In this document: positions 38,422-47,561 of the stretch, piece after piece
Numbering within the stretch: the first letter of the stretch is position 1
Layout: every line of letters starts with the position of its first letter
Assembly: GCA_002798175.1 (NCBI GenBank)
Contig: NWQL01000004.1
Span: 124,102-184,583, forward strand
Direction: 5' to 3'
DNA from: Lysobacteraceae bacterium NML91-0213
GTDB taxonomy: Bacteria; Pseudomonadota; Gammaproteobacteria; Xanthomonadales; Xanthomonadaceae
Length of the DNA: 60,482 bases
Program-made: the position numbers and the translations under genes
The notes under the pieces: model-generated
What the model saw: only the letters and a program-made list of their open reading frames with translations
Told to the model about the DNA's origin: nothing
Database searches by the model: none

Positions 38422-38978
38422 GCTGGCGTGGCTGGCTTGCGATCGTGCTCGTCATCGCCGCGGTCGTGTCCGCCTGGTCGGCGTGGCGCCAGCGTGCCGA
38501 TGCACCGGGCGTCGCCGCCGGGCCGCTGCGCTCGGACTACGTGCTGCGCGACTTCGAGCTGATCGCGCTCAACAACGAAGGCCGCGAATCGTTCACCCTG
38601 CGCGCGCCACGGCTCGAACAGAACCCCGCCGACCGCACGATCGCCATCGAGACGCCGCTGTTCCTGGTGCCCGAGCGCGAGGGCGGCCGCTGGCAGGCGC
38701 GTTCGGACACCGGCTGGGTCTCGGCCAGCCACGACGAGCTGCGCCTGGAGGGTGACGTGCGCATGACCAGCCCCGACGAGGGCGGGCGCGATCTGCTGCT
38801 GACCACCACGCGCATGACCCTGCTGCCGGAAACCAGTATCGCCCGCAGCGAGGATTTGGTGACCATCCAGCAGCCCGGCTCTAGAATCCAGGGGCTTGGC
38901 ATGCAGGTGGACCTGACGACCAAGCGCTACGAATTCTTCTCCCAGGTGAAACAACGCTATGAACCCAGGCGCCGTTAG
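38418..38978 (+). CDS. lptC: LPS transport protein LptC
   Basis: A 186-residue inner-membrane protein with one N-terminal membrane helix (WLAIVLVIAAVVSAW) and a periplasmic beta-jellyroll. The jellyroll contains SDYVLRDFELIALNNEGRES and DEGGRDLLLTTTRMTLLPE. It hands LPS from the LptB2FG transporter to LptA across the periplasm. It overlaps kdsC by four bases and lptA by 20 bases, so translation of the three is coupled. Confidence 0.93.
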   Translation: MSWRGWLAIVLVIAAVVSAWSAWRQRADAPGVAAGPLRSDYVLRDFELIALNNEGRESFTLRAPRLEQNPADRTIAIETPLFLVPEREGGRWQARSDTGWVSASHDELRLEGDVRMTSPDEGGRDLLLTTTRMTLLPETSIARSEDLVTIQQPGSRIQGLGMQVDLTTKRYEFFSQVKQRYEPRRR

Positions 38979-39462
38979 CGCAGTGGTCCTGGCCGTGCTG
39001 CTGTTGCCATTGACGGCGCAGGCGAAGCAGGCCGACCGCAACCAGCCGATGGACATCGACGCGGGCCGGACCGAGGGCACCCTCGATCACCGCTCGCCGA
39101 CCGTGCTGTCGAATGGCGTGATCATCACCCAGGGCACCCTGCACATCACATCCGATCGTGCGGAGATCCACCTCAGGGACGGCGAAATCGACCGTGCGGT
39201 GCTGACGGGAGGGCCGGTGCAGATGCGCCAGGAGATGGACGACGGCTCGCCGATGAACGCACGCGCGCAGCGGGTCGATTACAACCTCGCCTCCGACATC
39301 ATCACCCTCACCGGCGATGCCCGCATCGAGCAGCCGCGCGGCACCATGGCCGGGCAGCGCATCGTCTACAACATGGCCACCGGCCAGGTGGAGAGCGGCG
39401 GCGGCGACAACGGCCGCGTGCGGATGCGTATCAACCCGCGCAGCGCGCAGGGCGGCGGCTGA
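38959..39462 (+). CDS. lptA: LPS transport periplasmic bridge protein LptA
   Basis: A 167-residue protein with signal peptide [16 protein letters not shown] and one OstA/LptA domain: [63 protein letters not shown] and [10 protein letters not shown]. LptA forms the filament that carries LPS across the periplasm. It starts inside lptC (20-base overlap), and its stop shares one base with the lptB start. Confidence 0.95.
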   Translation: MNPGAVSAVVLAVLLLPLTAQAKQADRNQPMDIDAGRTEGTLDHRSPTVLSNGVIITQGTLHITSDRAEIHLRDGEIDRAVLTGGPVQMRQEMDDGSPMNARAQRVDYNLASDIITLTGDARIEQPRGTMAGQRIVYNMATGQVESGGGDNGRVRMRINPRSAQGGG

Positions 39463-40181
39463 TGCTGGTCGCCGAAGGCCTGCGCAAGCGCTACCGGCAG
39501 CGCGAGGTCGTCCGCGAATTCGGCCTCACCCTCGATGCCGGCGAGGTGGTCGGGCTGCTCGGCCCCAATGGCGCCGGCAAGACCACCTGCTTCTACATGA
39601 TCGTCGGCCTGGTGCCGGCCGATGCCGGTCGCATCGTGCTCGACGGCACCGACATCACCGCCGAGCCGATGTACCGCCGCGCGCGCCTTGGCGTGGGCTA
39701 CCTGCCGCAGGAACCGTCGGTATTCCGCAAGCTCAGCGTGGCCGACAACATCCGGCTGGTGCTGGAGCTGCGCGACGACCTCGACCGCAAGGGCCGCGAA
39801 CAGGAGCTCGCGCAGCTGCTGGAGGAACTGCAGGTCACCCACGTCGCCGACCAGGTCGGCGCCAGCCTCTCCGGCGGCGAGCGGCGGCGTGTCGAGATCG
39901 CCCGTGCACTCGCCGCCAAGCCGCGCCTGATGCTGCTCGACGAGCCCTTCGCGGGCGTCGATCCGATCTCCGTCGGCGAGATCCAGCGCATCATCCGGCA
40001 CCTCAAGAACCGCGGCATCGGCGTGCTGATCACCGATCACAACGTGCGCGAAACCTTGGGCATTTGCGACCGGGCGTATATCCTCGCCGAGGGGAGCGTG
40101 CTGGCGCAGGGAGCGCCGGACGCGCTGTTGATGGATCCTGACGTGCGTCGGGTCTACCTGGGGGATGCTTTCCGCCTGTAG
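39462..40181 (+). CDS. lptB: LPS export ABC ATPase LptB
   Basis: A 239-residue ATPase of the LptB2FG complex. Walker A is GPNGAGKT (34-41), the signature is [15 protein letters not shown], Walker B is [12 protein letters not shown], and the switch His is in ITDHNVRET. It energises LPS extraction from the inner membrane. The one-base overlap with lptA and a 31-base gap to rpoN place it at the centre of the operon. lptF and lptG are not in the window. Confidence 0.97.
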   Translation: MLVAEGLRKRYRQREVVREFGLTLDAGEVVGLLGPNGAGKTTCFYMIVGLVPADAGRIVLDGTDITAEPMYRRARLGVGYLPQEPSVFRKLSVADNIRLVLELRDDLDRKGREQELAQLLEELQVTHVADQVGASLSGGERRRVEIARALAAKPRLMLLDEPFAGVDPISVGEIQRIIRHLKNRGIGVLITDHNVRETLGICDRAYILAEGSVLAQGAPDALLMDPDVRRVYLGDAFRL

Positions 40182-40212
40182 GCCGGTCGCCGCACCTGGC
40201 TCGTAGGGGAAG

Positions 40213-41640
40213 ATGAAGCCGCGTCTGCAGACATCGCTCGGACAGCATCTGGTGCTGACGCCGCAATTGCGCCAGGCCCTGCACCTGCTGCAACTGTCCG
40301 CGCTGGAGCTGGAGGCGGAGATCGCCGCCGCGGTCGAGAGCAACCCGTTGCTGGACTGGCAGGGCGAGGACGATGTCGCCGTACGTGCCAGCGATGGCGA
40401 CGGTGCATCGGCCGACGAGACCGCCCGCACACAGGATGCCGATACCGGGCCGGATGCGTGGGAGAGCGGCCTCGACGACAGCTGGTATTCGAACGGCGGC
40501 GGACAGGGCGGCGACGAGGACGGCGGGGACCCCGCCGACCGCATCGTCCATACCGAGAGCCTGCGCGAGCACCTCGCCTGGCAGCTCAACCTCAGCCACC
40601 TGTCGCCGCGCGACCGCCTGATCGGCGAGGCGCTGATCGACGCCATCGACGACGATGGCTACCTGCGTGACTCCTTCGACGACATCGCCGCGGCATTGCG
40701 CGACGACGGGCCGTGGGAACACGACGAGATCCTCGCGGTGCTGCGCCGGATCCTGCTGCTCGACCCGGTGGGCGTGGGTGCACGCGACCTGCGCGAATGC
40801 CTCGAGGTGCAGCTGCATGCCCTGCCCGAGGACCTGCCCGGCCGCACGCTGGCGCGGCGCATCGTCGACGAGTTCATCGAGGCGCTGCCACGGCTCGGCG
40901 CCCAGGGCCTGGCCGGCGCGCTCGGCTGCGACGCCTGCGAGGCGGCCACCGCGCTGCAGCTGCTGCGCTCGCTCGATCCGCGCCCGGGCGCGCAGATCGG
41001 TGGCGTCGACAGCGATACCTACGTCGCCCCCGACTGCGCGATCGAGCGCCGCAACGGGGTGTGGAAGGTGCGCCTGGTCGGCGGACCGCATTCGCGGCTG
41101 ACCATCCATCGCGGCTACGAGCGGATGATCCGCCACGCCAGCGAGGCCGACGCCGGCTACCTCAAGGGCCGCCTGCAGGAGGCGCGCTGGCTGCTGCGCA
41201 ACGTGCAGGCGCGCGGCGAGACGCTGCTGAAGGTGGCGCGCTGCCTGGCCCGCCAGCAGTCCGGTTTCCTCGAATTCGGCCCGCAGGCGCTGCGGCCGTT
41301 GACGCTGCGCGAGGTCGCCGCCGAGATCGGCATGCACGAATCCACCGTGTCTCGGGCGATCGCCCGCAAGTACGTGCACACCCCGCGCGGCACCCTGCCG
41401 CTGCGCAGCTTCTTCGCTTCCGGAGTGGACACCGATACCGGCGGCCAGGCCTCGAGCACCGCGATCCAGCAGATGATCCGCCGCCTGGTGGAGGCCGAGG
41501 ACCCACGCAAGCCGCTGTCGGATGCGCGGCTGGCCGATGAGCTCAAGGCCGCCGGCGTCCCGGTGGCGCGCCGCACCGTGGCCAAGTACCGCGAAGCGAT
41601 GAACATCGCCTCCTCCCACGAGCGCGTACGGCTGGCCTGA
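40213..41640 (+). CDS. rpoN: RNA polymerase sigma-54 factor RpoN
   Basis: A 475-residue sigma factor. Region I is the N-terminal Gln/Leu-rich LGQHLVLTPQLRQALHLLQL. An acidic linker follows (about 45-110). The core-binding domain includes SHLSPRDRLIGEALIDAIDDDGYL, and the DNA-binding part LTLREVAAEIGMHESTVSRAI precedes the RpoN box ARRTVAKYREAM, which reads the -24 element. An AGGGGAAG ribosome binding site precedes the ATG. It controls genes that need enhancer-binding proteins, often pilus and flagellar genes in Xanthomonadaceae. It is co-transcribed with the lpt genes or from a promoter inside them. Confidence 0.96.
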   Translation: MKPRLQTSLGQHLVLTPQLRQALHLLQLSALELEAEIAAAVESNPLLDWQGEDDVAVRASDGDGASADETARTQDADTGPDAWESGLDDSWYSNGGGQGGDEDGGDPADRIVHTESLREHLAWQLNLSHLSPRDRLIGEALIDAIDDDGYLRDSFDDIAAALRDDGPWEHDEILAVLRRILLLDPVGVGARDLRECLEVQLHALPEDLPGRTLARRIVDEFIEALPRLGAQGLAGALGCDACEAATALQLLRSLDPRPGAQIGGVDSDTYVAPDCAIERRNGVWKVRLVGGPHSRLTIHRGYERMIRHASEADAGYLKGRLQEARWLLRNVQARGETLLKVARCLARQQSGFLEFGPQALRPLTLREVAAEIGMHESTVSRAIARKYVHTPRGTLPLRSFFASGVDTDTGGQASSTAIQQMIRRLVEAEDPRKPLSDARLADELKAAGVPVARRTVAKYREAMNIASSHERVRLA

Positions 41641-41786
41641 GCCACCGTTCGTCGACCCGGTGAACCTCCTGCGGCAGGCGCGGTCCCATCGGTACCGGTG
41701 GCGGCCGCTGGTTAACCTCTTGGCAACAACAGCGGCCGCGTTCCGGGTAATGCTGTTCCCGTCCGTCATACAGGAGGCACACCGCG

Positions 41787-42113
41787 ATGCGTACCGACAT
41801 CCACGGCCATCAGATCGAGGTCACCCCCGCCCTGCGCGACTATGTCGACAGCAAGATGGAACGACTTGCCAGGCATTTCGAGCGGCCGTGCGACCTGCGT
41901 ATCCAGCTCGGCATCGACAAGCCCCACCACAAGGCCGAAGGCACCGTGTCGATCTCCGGGCGCACCTTGCATGCCGATGCGGTCGGCGTGGACATGTATG
42001 CCGCGATCGACCTGCTCGCCGACAAGCTCGACCGGCTGCTGGTCAAGCAGAAGAGCAAGATGGTCGACCATCACCGCGGCGAGAACCCGGCCCGGGCCGC
42101 CAGCTTCGGCTGA
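41787..42113 (+). CDS. hpf: Ribosome hibernation promoting factor (short HPF)
   Basis: A 108-residue short-form HPF/YfiA protein that binds the 30S decoding centre in slow growth and promotes 100S dimers. The start [25 protein letters not shown], the basic [13 protein letters not shown] segment and the [23 protein letters not shown] helix are characteristic. A clear AGGAGG (41772-41777) stands nine bases before the ATG. It follows rpoN, as in many Proteobacteria, and is closed by a hairpin terminator. Confidence 0.94.
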   Translation: MRTDIHGHQIEVTPALRDYVDSKMERLARHFERPCDLRIQLGIDKPHHKAEGTVSISGRTLHADAVGVDMYAAIDLLADKLDRLLVKQKSKMVDHHRGENPARAASFG

Positions 42114-42169
42114 GCCCGGCTCACGGCCCGGTCGCGTCCAGCGACCGGCCTCCCTGCAGCACCATTCCA

Positions 42170-42200
42170 CGGCGCGTCGGATCTTCCGACGCGCCGTTTG
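42170..42200 (+). terminator. Rho-independent terminator after hpf
   Basis: A perfect 12-base-pair stem CGGCGCGTCGGA (42170-42181) with TCCGACGCGCCG (42185-42196), loop TCT, followed by TTTG. It ends the kdsD-lpt-rpoN-hpf unit, so hprK must have its own promoter between here and 42375. The gap of 262 bases contains no ptsN gene. Confidence 0.8.
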
Positions 42201-42375
42201 CGTCTGCGCAATCGCAGCGTCAGCGCGTCCGGGATTACAGCCGACACCATCTGCGGTTACTCTCGCCCGGCCATATCGCCGGCCGCCTGCTTGCAAGTGG
42301 CTGCGCACATGCGGCGGATACGCCGCCCTCCCATCGCCCGCATGGCACCGGGCCCGCGAGACAGGGCTTGCAGGC

Positions 42376-43335
42376 ATGACCGCCAGCATCACCGCGCAGG
42401 AACTATTCGACCAGCAGCAGGAGCGCCTGCAGCTGCGCTGGGTCGCCGGCCAGGGCGGCCAGCATCGCATGCTGGAGTCGGTCGAGACCGTGGCACGGCG
42501 GCCATCGCTGGCGGGCTATCTCAACATCATCTATCCCAACAAGGTGCAGATTCTCGGTACCGAGGAACTGGCCTGGCTGGATGCGCTCGACGCCCGCCTG
42601 CGCTGGGAGACGATCGCCAAGATCATGGAGTTCCGGCCATTGGCACTGGTGGTGAGCAAGAGCCAGCCCTGCCCCGAGGACCTGCTGGAGGCCGCGGAGG
42701 AATCGAAGACGCCGCTGTGGCTGTCGCCGCGACGCGGGCATGAACTGCTCAACCATCTGCAGTACCACCTGGCCCGGATGCTCGCCCCCCGGATCACCCT
42801 GCACGGGGTATTCATGGAAATCTATTCGATCGGCGTGCTGATCACCGGTGAATCGGGCTCCGGCAAGAGCGAGCTCGCGCTCGAGCTGATCACCCGTGGC
42901 CACCGGCTGGTGGCGGACGATGCGCCGGAATTCACCCAGATCGCGCCGGACGTGCTGGATGGCACCTGCCCCGAACTGCTGCAGGACCTGCTGGAGCTCC
43001 GCGGCCTGGGCGTGCTCAACATCCGCGAGATGTTCGGCGACACCGCGGTCAAGCGGAACAAGTACCTGCGCCTGATCGTGCATCTTGCGCGGCCGGATCA
43101 TTACGAGCCCCATGCGCAGGCCGACGGCATGGCGCGCCTGACCGGCGACCTCGGAACCCGCGAGGTGCTGGAGCTGAAGGTACCGACCATCACCCTGCCG
43201 GTGATGCCGGGGCGCAACCTCGCGGTGCTGACCGAAGCCGCGGCACGTACGCATATCCTGCGCGCCAAGGGGGTGGATCCTGCCGCCGCCTTCCTGGCGC
43301 GGCATTCGCATTTCCTGGAAAGGGGGACCCCATGA
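42376..43335 (+). CDS. hprK: HPr kinase/phosphorylase HprK
   Basis: A 319-residue enzyme that phosphorylates HPr on Ser46 and removes that phosphate. The N-terminal domain covers about 1-130; the catalytic domain has the P-loop GESGSGKS (158-165) and the HprK signature [19 protein letters not shown]. In Gram-negative bacteria it controls a regulatory PTS rather than sugar uptake. Its target HPr with Ser46 is encoded 2.2 kb downstream. It overlaps rapZ by four bases. The ATG at 42376 fits the family N-terminus. Confidence 0.95.
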   Translation: MTASITAQELFDQQQERLQLRWVAGQGGQHRMLESVETVARRPSLAGYLNIIYPNKVQILGTEELAWLDALDARLRWETIAKIMEFRPLALVVSKSQPCPEDLLEAAEESKTPLWLSPRRGHELLNHLQYHLARMLAPRITLHGVFMEIYSIGVLITGESGSGKSELALELITRGHRLVADDAPEFTQIAPDVLDGTCPELLQDLLELRGLGVLNIREMFGDTAVKRNKYLRLIVHLARPDHYEPHAQADGMARLTGDLGTREVLELKVPTITLPVMPGRNLAVLTEAAARTHILRAKGVDPAAAFLARHSHFLERGTP

Positions 43336-44198
43336 GCGAGCGACCGTCGATGGTGGTGGTATCGGGCCTGTCCGGCAGTGGCAAGTCGGTGGCGCTGAAG
43401 ACGCTCGAGGATCTCGACTACTACTGCACCGACAACCTGCCTGCCGACCTGCTGCCGGCATTCGTTCGCAGCGTCGGCGGCCAGCACGAGGCCCCGCAGC
43501 GGCTCGCGGTCAGCATCGACGTGCGCAACCGCCACCAGGACCTCGCGCAGATCCCGCAATGGCTGTCGGCTGTGGGCGAACTCGGCTTCGACCCGCGACT
43601 GGTCTTCTTCGATGCCGACGACGCGGTGCTGATCAAGCGCTATGCCGACACCCGCAGGCGCCACCCGCTCAGCCATTTCGGGCTGGCGCTGGCCGATGCG
43701 ATCGCGCTTGAGCGACAGGTCCTCAAGCCGCTGCGCCTGCTGGCCGACGTGCATATCGACACCACCGACCTCAACGTCCACCACCTGCGCCGCCGGGTGA
43801 TCACCGAACTGGGGCTCGCGGATTCGTCGTTGTCACTGCTGTTCGAATCGTTCGCCTACAGGCATGGCGTTCCGGCGGATGCCGATTTCGTGTTCGATGC
43901 ACGCGGCCTGCCCAACCCGCACTGGGAGCCGCGCCTGCGGCCGTTGTCGGGTCGCGATTCCGAAGTCGCCGACTACCTCGATGCCAGCCAGGACTTCGCC
44001 GACTACCTCGGGCACGTCTCGGCTTTCCTCGACAACTGGCTGCCGCGCATGCGCTCGGGCACGCGCAGCTACGTGACGGTGGCGATCGGCTGCAGTGGCG
44101 GGCGCCACCGTTCGGTCTATCTGGCCGAGAAGCTCGCGGCACACGCGCGCGACACCGGCTGGGATGACGTGGCGACCTACCACCGCGAGCTGGACTGA
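43332..44198 (+). CDS. rapZ: RNase adapter / nucleotide-binding protein RapZ
   Basis: A 288-residue protein. The N-terminal P-loop GLSGSGKS (12-19) is followed by the conserved [15 protein letters not shown]. The C-terminal domain holds [11 protein letters not shown] and [20 protein letters not shown], which in E. coli bind GlcN6P and small RNAs. RapZ directs RNase E to the glmZ RNA to control GlmS. Whether this bacterium has GlmY/GlmZ-like RNAs is unknown; none is seen here. It is coupled to hprK by a four-base overlap. Confidence 0.95.
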   Translation: MSERPSMVVVSGLSGSGKSVALKTLEDLDYYCTDNLPADLLPAFVRSVGGQHEAPQRLAVSIDVRNRHQDLAQIPQWLSAVGELGFDPRLVFFDADDAVLIKRYADTRRRHPLSHFGLALADAIALERQVLKPLRLLADVHIDTTDLNVHHLRRRVITELGLADSSLSLLFESFAYRHGVPADADFVFDARGLPNPHWEPRLRPLSGRDSEVADYLDASQDFADYLGHVSAFLDNWLPRMRSGTRSYVTVAIGCSGGRHRSVYLAEKLAAHARDTGWDDVATYHRELD

Positions 44199-44238
44199 GC
44201 CGGCGTGTCGGGCAGCCGCCAGCTGCCCGCGCGAGTCC

Positions 44239-44556
44239 TCAGGCGGTACGGTCCAGTTCCAGCTGGTCGGCGATGCTGAGCTCGCCGAGCACCTGCTTCA
44301 GGCGGCGCCCGCGCTCGACCCCGAGCGCATGCATGCGCGCGTGCATCCACGACTCGGCCGCCTCGCGGCCCTCGTCGCGGGCAAGCCGCCCGAACTCCGG
44401 CGCCGCGGCCTGCAGTTCGTCCTGGATCGCCTGCTGCATGCCATCGTACTCGCGGAACAGCAGTTCGCGATCGGCTTCGGTGATCGCATCGATCTGGCGG
44501 AGCCCGACCACGGACTCTGCCCACAGCTGGCGCTTGCGCCAGGCGTCCTCGTTCAC
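44239..44556 (-). CDS. Unrecognised 105-residue protein (pair member 2)
   Basis: I do not recognise this protein. It is charged and predicted all-helical: WRKRQLWAESVVGLRQIDAI, then ADRELLFREYDGMQQAIQDEL, then RLARDEGREAAESWMHARMH and a final helix VERGRRLKQVLGELS. The heptad-like spacing suggests coiled-coil or partner binding. A GTG at 44556 lies four bases after the stop of the 114-residue gene and is my preferred start. An ATG at 44589 would overlap that gene by 29 bases. The gene runs against rapZ and the PTS genes, in a cluster that is otherwise all on the plus strand. It could be a chaperone-like or immunity-like partner of its neighbour; that is speculation. Confidence 0.6.
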   Translation of the reverse strand: MNEDAWRKRQLWAESVVGLRQIDAITEADRELLFREYDGMQQAIQDELQAAAPEFGRLARDEGREAAESWMHARMHALGVERGRRLKQVLGELSIADQLELDRTA

Positions 44557-44560
44557 CGGA

Positions 44561-44905
44561 TCAACCCGCCCAGCCGCTCTGCACGCCATCCATGAAGGTG
44601 TTGGCGAGGCCGGTGGCGAAATTGCCGAGATCGCCGAAGTCCTGCTGGCCGGCAACGCCAAGGGTGTCGCTGAGCGCCGGCAGCAGGGCATCGCGGGCGA
44701 GCGACTCCACCGCATCGAAACCGGCGTCGACGATCGGGCCGGCGAGTGCCTGCACCAGCACCCCGGAGCCCGGCAGCACGGTATTGGCGGCCACCGACAG
44801 CAGGTTGGTCACGAGCCCGGGGGCCATGTCCAGGATGTTGTTGAGGAGGTTGCCGGCGAAATTGCCGGCCAGGCTGGACAGGCTGTTGGTGATGGAGTCG
44901 AACAT
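44561..44905 (-). CDS. Unrecognised 114-residue protein (pair member 1)
   Basis: I do not recognise this protein. It is small, acidic and rich in Gly, Ala, Asn and Leu. It starts FDSITNSLSSLAGNFAGNLL, without a classical signal peptide, followed by amphipathic hydrophobic stretches (APGLVTNLLSVAANTVL, LVQALAGPIVDAGF) that could insert in membranes. There are no Cys residues. AAGGAA lies eight bases before the ATG at 44905. It is the first gene of a two-gene unit and is followed after four bases by a charged helical partner. Coding quality is supported by the ribosome binding site and codon-position GC like its neighbours. It might be a secreted or pore-forming small protein, but nothing in the sequence proves this. 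Confidence 0.6.
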   Translation of the reverse strand: MFDSITNSLSSLAGNFAGNLLNNILDMAPGLVTNLLSVAANTVLPGSGVLVQALAGPIVDAGFDAVESLARDALLPALSDTLGVAGQQDFGDLGNFATGLANTFMDGVQSGWAG

Positions 44906-45047
44906 GCGCGGGGTTCCTTGGCTCGGGCCTGCAACGGCGTGTGTCGCCATAGTCCGCAGCCGCCCGCCACCGCACCAGATGGGGCGCGCCCTAGGTGCTG
45001 CATGCGCCACCGGGGCGGATTGTCTTCTGCGCCCCCCGGCCGTCTGC

Positions 45048-45053
45048 TAGTTT
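45048..45053 (+). promoter_or_regulatory. -10-like hexamer TAGTTT six bases before the EIIA gene ATG
   Basis: TAGTTT, then GTGGCC, then ATG. The spacing matches other leaderless candidates in this window. The hexamer is a weak match to consensus. Confidence 0.3.
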
Positions 45054-45059
45054 GTGGCC

Positions 45060-45452
45060 ATGACTGTCGGCGTTCTTCTCGTGACCCACGAAGGCATCGG
45101 CACCGCGCTGCTCGCGGTGGCCGGCGGGCTGTTGCGACCGCTGCCGTTGAAGCTGGAGGCGTTCGAGGTGCCCTTCGATGCCGACCCCGATGCGCTGCTG
45201 CCCGCCGCCAGCGCCGCGCTGCGCCGGGTGGATGGCGGCGACGGCGTGCTGGTCCTGACCGACCTCTACGGGGCCAGCCCGAGCAACCTGGCCGCGCGCC
45301 TGGCCCGCCTGGGGACGCCGGCGCGGCGGGTGTCCGGCCTCAACCTGCCGATGCTGCTGCGGGTACTGAACTATCCGGAGCTGCCGCTGCAGGAACTGCC
45401 GGCGGTCGCGGCGGCCGGCGCGCGGATCGGGGTGATCCATGACGACGCGTGA
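45060..45452 (+). CDS. PTS EIIA component, mannose-type
   Basis: A 130-residue cytosolic EIIA domain of the mannose/fructose/sorbose type. His10 in LLVTHEGIG is the phosphorylated residue, and VLVLTDLYGASPSNLAARLA is the family substrate-loop motif. No EIIB, EIIC or EIID gene accompanies it, so it probably acts as a regulatory phosphate acceptor from HPr rather than in sugar uptake. It heads EIIA-HPr-EI; ptsH starts 33 bases downstream. A GTG two codons before the ATG is an alternative start. Confidence 0.92.
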   Translation: MTVGVLLVTHEGIGTALLAVAGGLLRPLPLKLEAFEVPFDADPDALLPAASAALRRVDGGDGVLVLTDLYGASPSNLAARLARLGTPARRVSGLNLPMLLRVLNYPELPLQELPAVAAAGARIGVIHDDA

Positions 45453-45485
45453 CCCGCCCCGTTCCTGCAGCGGAGGAATGCGCCC

Positions 45486-45755
45486 ATGATCCAGCGCGAC
45501 CTGCTGATCACCAACCGGCTGGGCCTGCATGCGCGCGCGACGGCCCGGCTGGTGCAGCTGCTGTCGGGCTACCGCTGCAGCGCAACGCTCGTGGCCAAGG
45601 GCCGCGAGGTCAACGCCAAGAGCATCATGGGGGTGATGCTGCTCGCTGCCGGGCCGGGGACACCCGTGGTGCTGCGCGTGGACGGCGAGGACGAAGCCGC
45701 GGCCGCCGACGCCGTGGCCGCACTGTTCGAACGGCGCTTCGACGAGGACAGCTGA
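45486..45755 (+). CDS. ptsH: Phosphocarrier HPr
   Basis: An 89-residue HPr. His15 in NRLGLHARATARL accepts phosphate from EI. Ser46 in NAKSIMGVMLLAA is the HprK target site, matching the presence of hprK nearby. CGGAGG-type sequence precedes the ATG. Its last base overlaps the EI start (TGATG). Confidence 0.96.
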   Translation: MIQRDLLITNRLGLHARATARLVQLLSGYRCSATLVAKGREVNAKSIMGVMLLAAGPGTPVVLRVDGEDEAAAADAVAALFERRFDEDS

Positions 45756-47479
45756 TGCGGCGTGCCTTCACCGGGCACGGCGCGTCACGCGGCAGCGCAC
45801 TGGGCCATGCACGGGTCCGGCTGCCGTTTCTGTTCGAGGTCAGCGAACAGCACATCGCCGAAGCCGACATCGCAACGGAACTCGCACGCCTGCATGCGGC
45901 CATCCAGGACGTGCGCGCGGAACTGCATGCCGCACGCGAGCGGCTGCATGGGGCGCTCGCCCACGAGGTCGGCGAATTCCTCGACCTGCATGCGCTGCTG
46001 CTCGACGATCCCGAGCTGCTGCAGGGGCTGGACGCGCTGATCCGCGACAGCCGCTACAGCGCCGACTATGCGCTGCGCCTGCAGCGTGACCGCCTGGCCG
46101 CGGTGTTCGCGGCGATGGACGACGACTACTTCCGCAGCCGCAGCGAGGACGTCGACCAGGTCATCGGCCGCCTGCACGCCGCCCTGCACCGTGGCGAGCC
46201 GCATGCAGGCGGGGTGGCGGGCGAGATCCTGGTCACCGATACCGTGGCCCCGGCCGAGCTTGTGCAGCTGCAGTCGCAGGGCGTGCTTGCGATCGTCACC
46301 ACCGGCGGCAGCATGCTGTCGCATGCCGCGATCCTGGCGCGCAGCCTGCACATACCGCTGGTGGTCGGCGCAGGCGAGGTGCTGCAGCACGTCAACGACG
46401 GCGACGTGCTGGTCGTCGACGGCGCACGCGGCCGGGTGGTGGTGTCGCCCGATGCCACCGACCTGCGCGAATACCGCACCCGTCGTCGCGACGAACAGCG
46501 CGAACGCCGCCAGCTGCACCGCCTGCGGCGGGAACCGACGCGCACGCTGGATGGCGTCGACATCCGCCTGTACGCCAACGCCGAGTCGCGCGCCGACGTG
46601 GCCGAGGCGCATGCGCTCGGCGCTGCCGGTCTCGGCCTGTATCGCACCGAATACCTGTTCCTGCGGGGCGCCGTCGCGCCCGACGAGGACACCCAGTTCC
46701 GTGCCTATCGCGACGCCGTGCTGGGAATGACCGGGCGCACGGTGACGATCCGCACGCTCGACCTCGGCGCCGACAAGGCCGACCGCGGCGGATTGACCCT
46801 GCCGCATGAACCCAACCCTGCGCTGGGCTGCCGTGGCGTGCGGCTGTCGTTGGCCCGCGCCGACATCTTCGCGGTCCAGATGCGCGCACTGCTGCGCGCT
46901 TCCGGCTACGGCCCGCTGCGCATCCTGGTGCCGATGGTCGCCACCCGCGAGGAGATGCTGGAGGTCGCCGCGCTGCTGCACCGCACGCGCAAGGCGCTGC
47001 GCGCCGAAGGCCACCACGTCGCCGACGAGGTGCCGCTGGGCGCGATGATCGAGGTGCCCGCCGCCGCCCTGGCGTTGCCGGCACTCGCAGACACCGTGGA
47101 CTTCGTCTCGATCGGCACCAACGACCTCGTGCAGTACCTGCTGGCGGCCGACCGCAACAACGATGCACTGGAAGCCCTGCAGTCGCCGCTGCACCCGGCG
47201 GTGCTGCGGGTATTGCGCGAGGTCATCCGCACCTGCCGCGCGTGTGGGCTGCCGGTGGCGGTGTGCGGGGAAATGGCCGGCGATCCCCTGTTCGTGCCGC
47301 TGCTGCTGGCCCTGGGGCTGGAAGAGTTCAGCCTGCATCCCACCACCCTGCTGGAAGTGCGCCAGGCGATCCGCGCCTGCGACCTGGGTGCACTGCGCCG
47401 GCGCGCCGGTGCACTGATGCGCGCACGCGACCGGGCCGCGATCGAGCACTGGATGCAGCGGGCGGCCAGCACTCCCTGA
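45755..47479 (+). CDS. ptsI: PTS enzyme I
   Basis: A 574-residue EI without the N-terminal GAF domain of PtsP. The phosphorylated His190 lies in TGGSMLSHAAILARSLHIP. The PEP-binding barrel includes LYRTEYLFL, IRTLDLGADK, LGCRGVRLSL, SIGTNDLVQYLLAADRNN and the cysteine motif VAVCGEMAGDP. It takes phosphate from PEP and gives it to HPr. It is coupled to ptsH by one base. With no permease nearby, the phosphorelay should be regulatory. Confidence 0.96.
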   Translation: MRRAFTGHGASRGSALGHARVRLPFLFEVSEQHIAEADIATELARLHAAIQDVRAELHAARERLHGALAHEVGEFLDLHALLLDDPELLQGLDALIRDSRYSADYALRLQRDRLAAVFAAMDDDYFRSRSEDVDQVIGRLHAALHRGEPHAGGVAGEILVTDTVAPAELVQLQSQGVLAIVTTGGSMLSHAAILARSLHIPLVVGAGEVLQHVNDGDVLVVDGARGRVVVSPDATDLREYRTRRRDEQRERRQLHRLRREPTRTLDGVDIRLYANAESRADVAEAHALGAAGLGLYRTEYLFLRGAVAPDEDTQFRAYRDAVLGMTGRTVTIRTLDLGADKADRGGLTLPHEPNPALGCRGVRLSLARADIFAVQMRALLRASGYGPLRILVPMVATREEMLEVAALLHRTRKALRAEGHHVADEVPLGAMIEVPAAALALPALADTVDFVSIGTNDLVQYLLAADRNNDALEALQSPLHPAVLRVLREVIRTCRACGLPVAVCGEMAGDPLFVPLLLALGLEEFSLHPTTLLEVRQAIRACDLGALRRRAGALMRARDRAAIEHWMQRAASTP

Positions 47480-47536
47480 GCACGTGCCGCGTCGCCATCG
47501 TGCCCGCCGGGGTGGGCACTGCCATGGGCAACGCGC

Positions 47537-47561
47537 GATAATGCCGCGCATGAACACCTGA
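47537..47561 (+). promoter_or_regulatory. -10 hexamer and three-codon leader ORF upstream of mgtE
   Basis: GATAAT (47537-47542) is followed after seven bases by ATG AAC ACC TGA (47550-47561). A transcript from this -10 would begin at this ATG. It would leave a leader of about 140 bases before mgtE. A leaderless start-stop element could regulate the downstream gene, but it may be chance. Confidence 0.3.

Noticed and set aside
41701..41786. Sigma-54 promoter ahead of hpf
   Set aside because: TTGGCA at 41720 lacks a proper TTGC partner 12 bases on; no convincing -24/-12 element is present.
42114..42375. Degenerate ptsN
   Set aside because: No frame in the gap shows the EIIA-Ntr histidine motif or any similarity by eye; the gap is mostly a terminator and leader.
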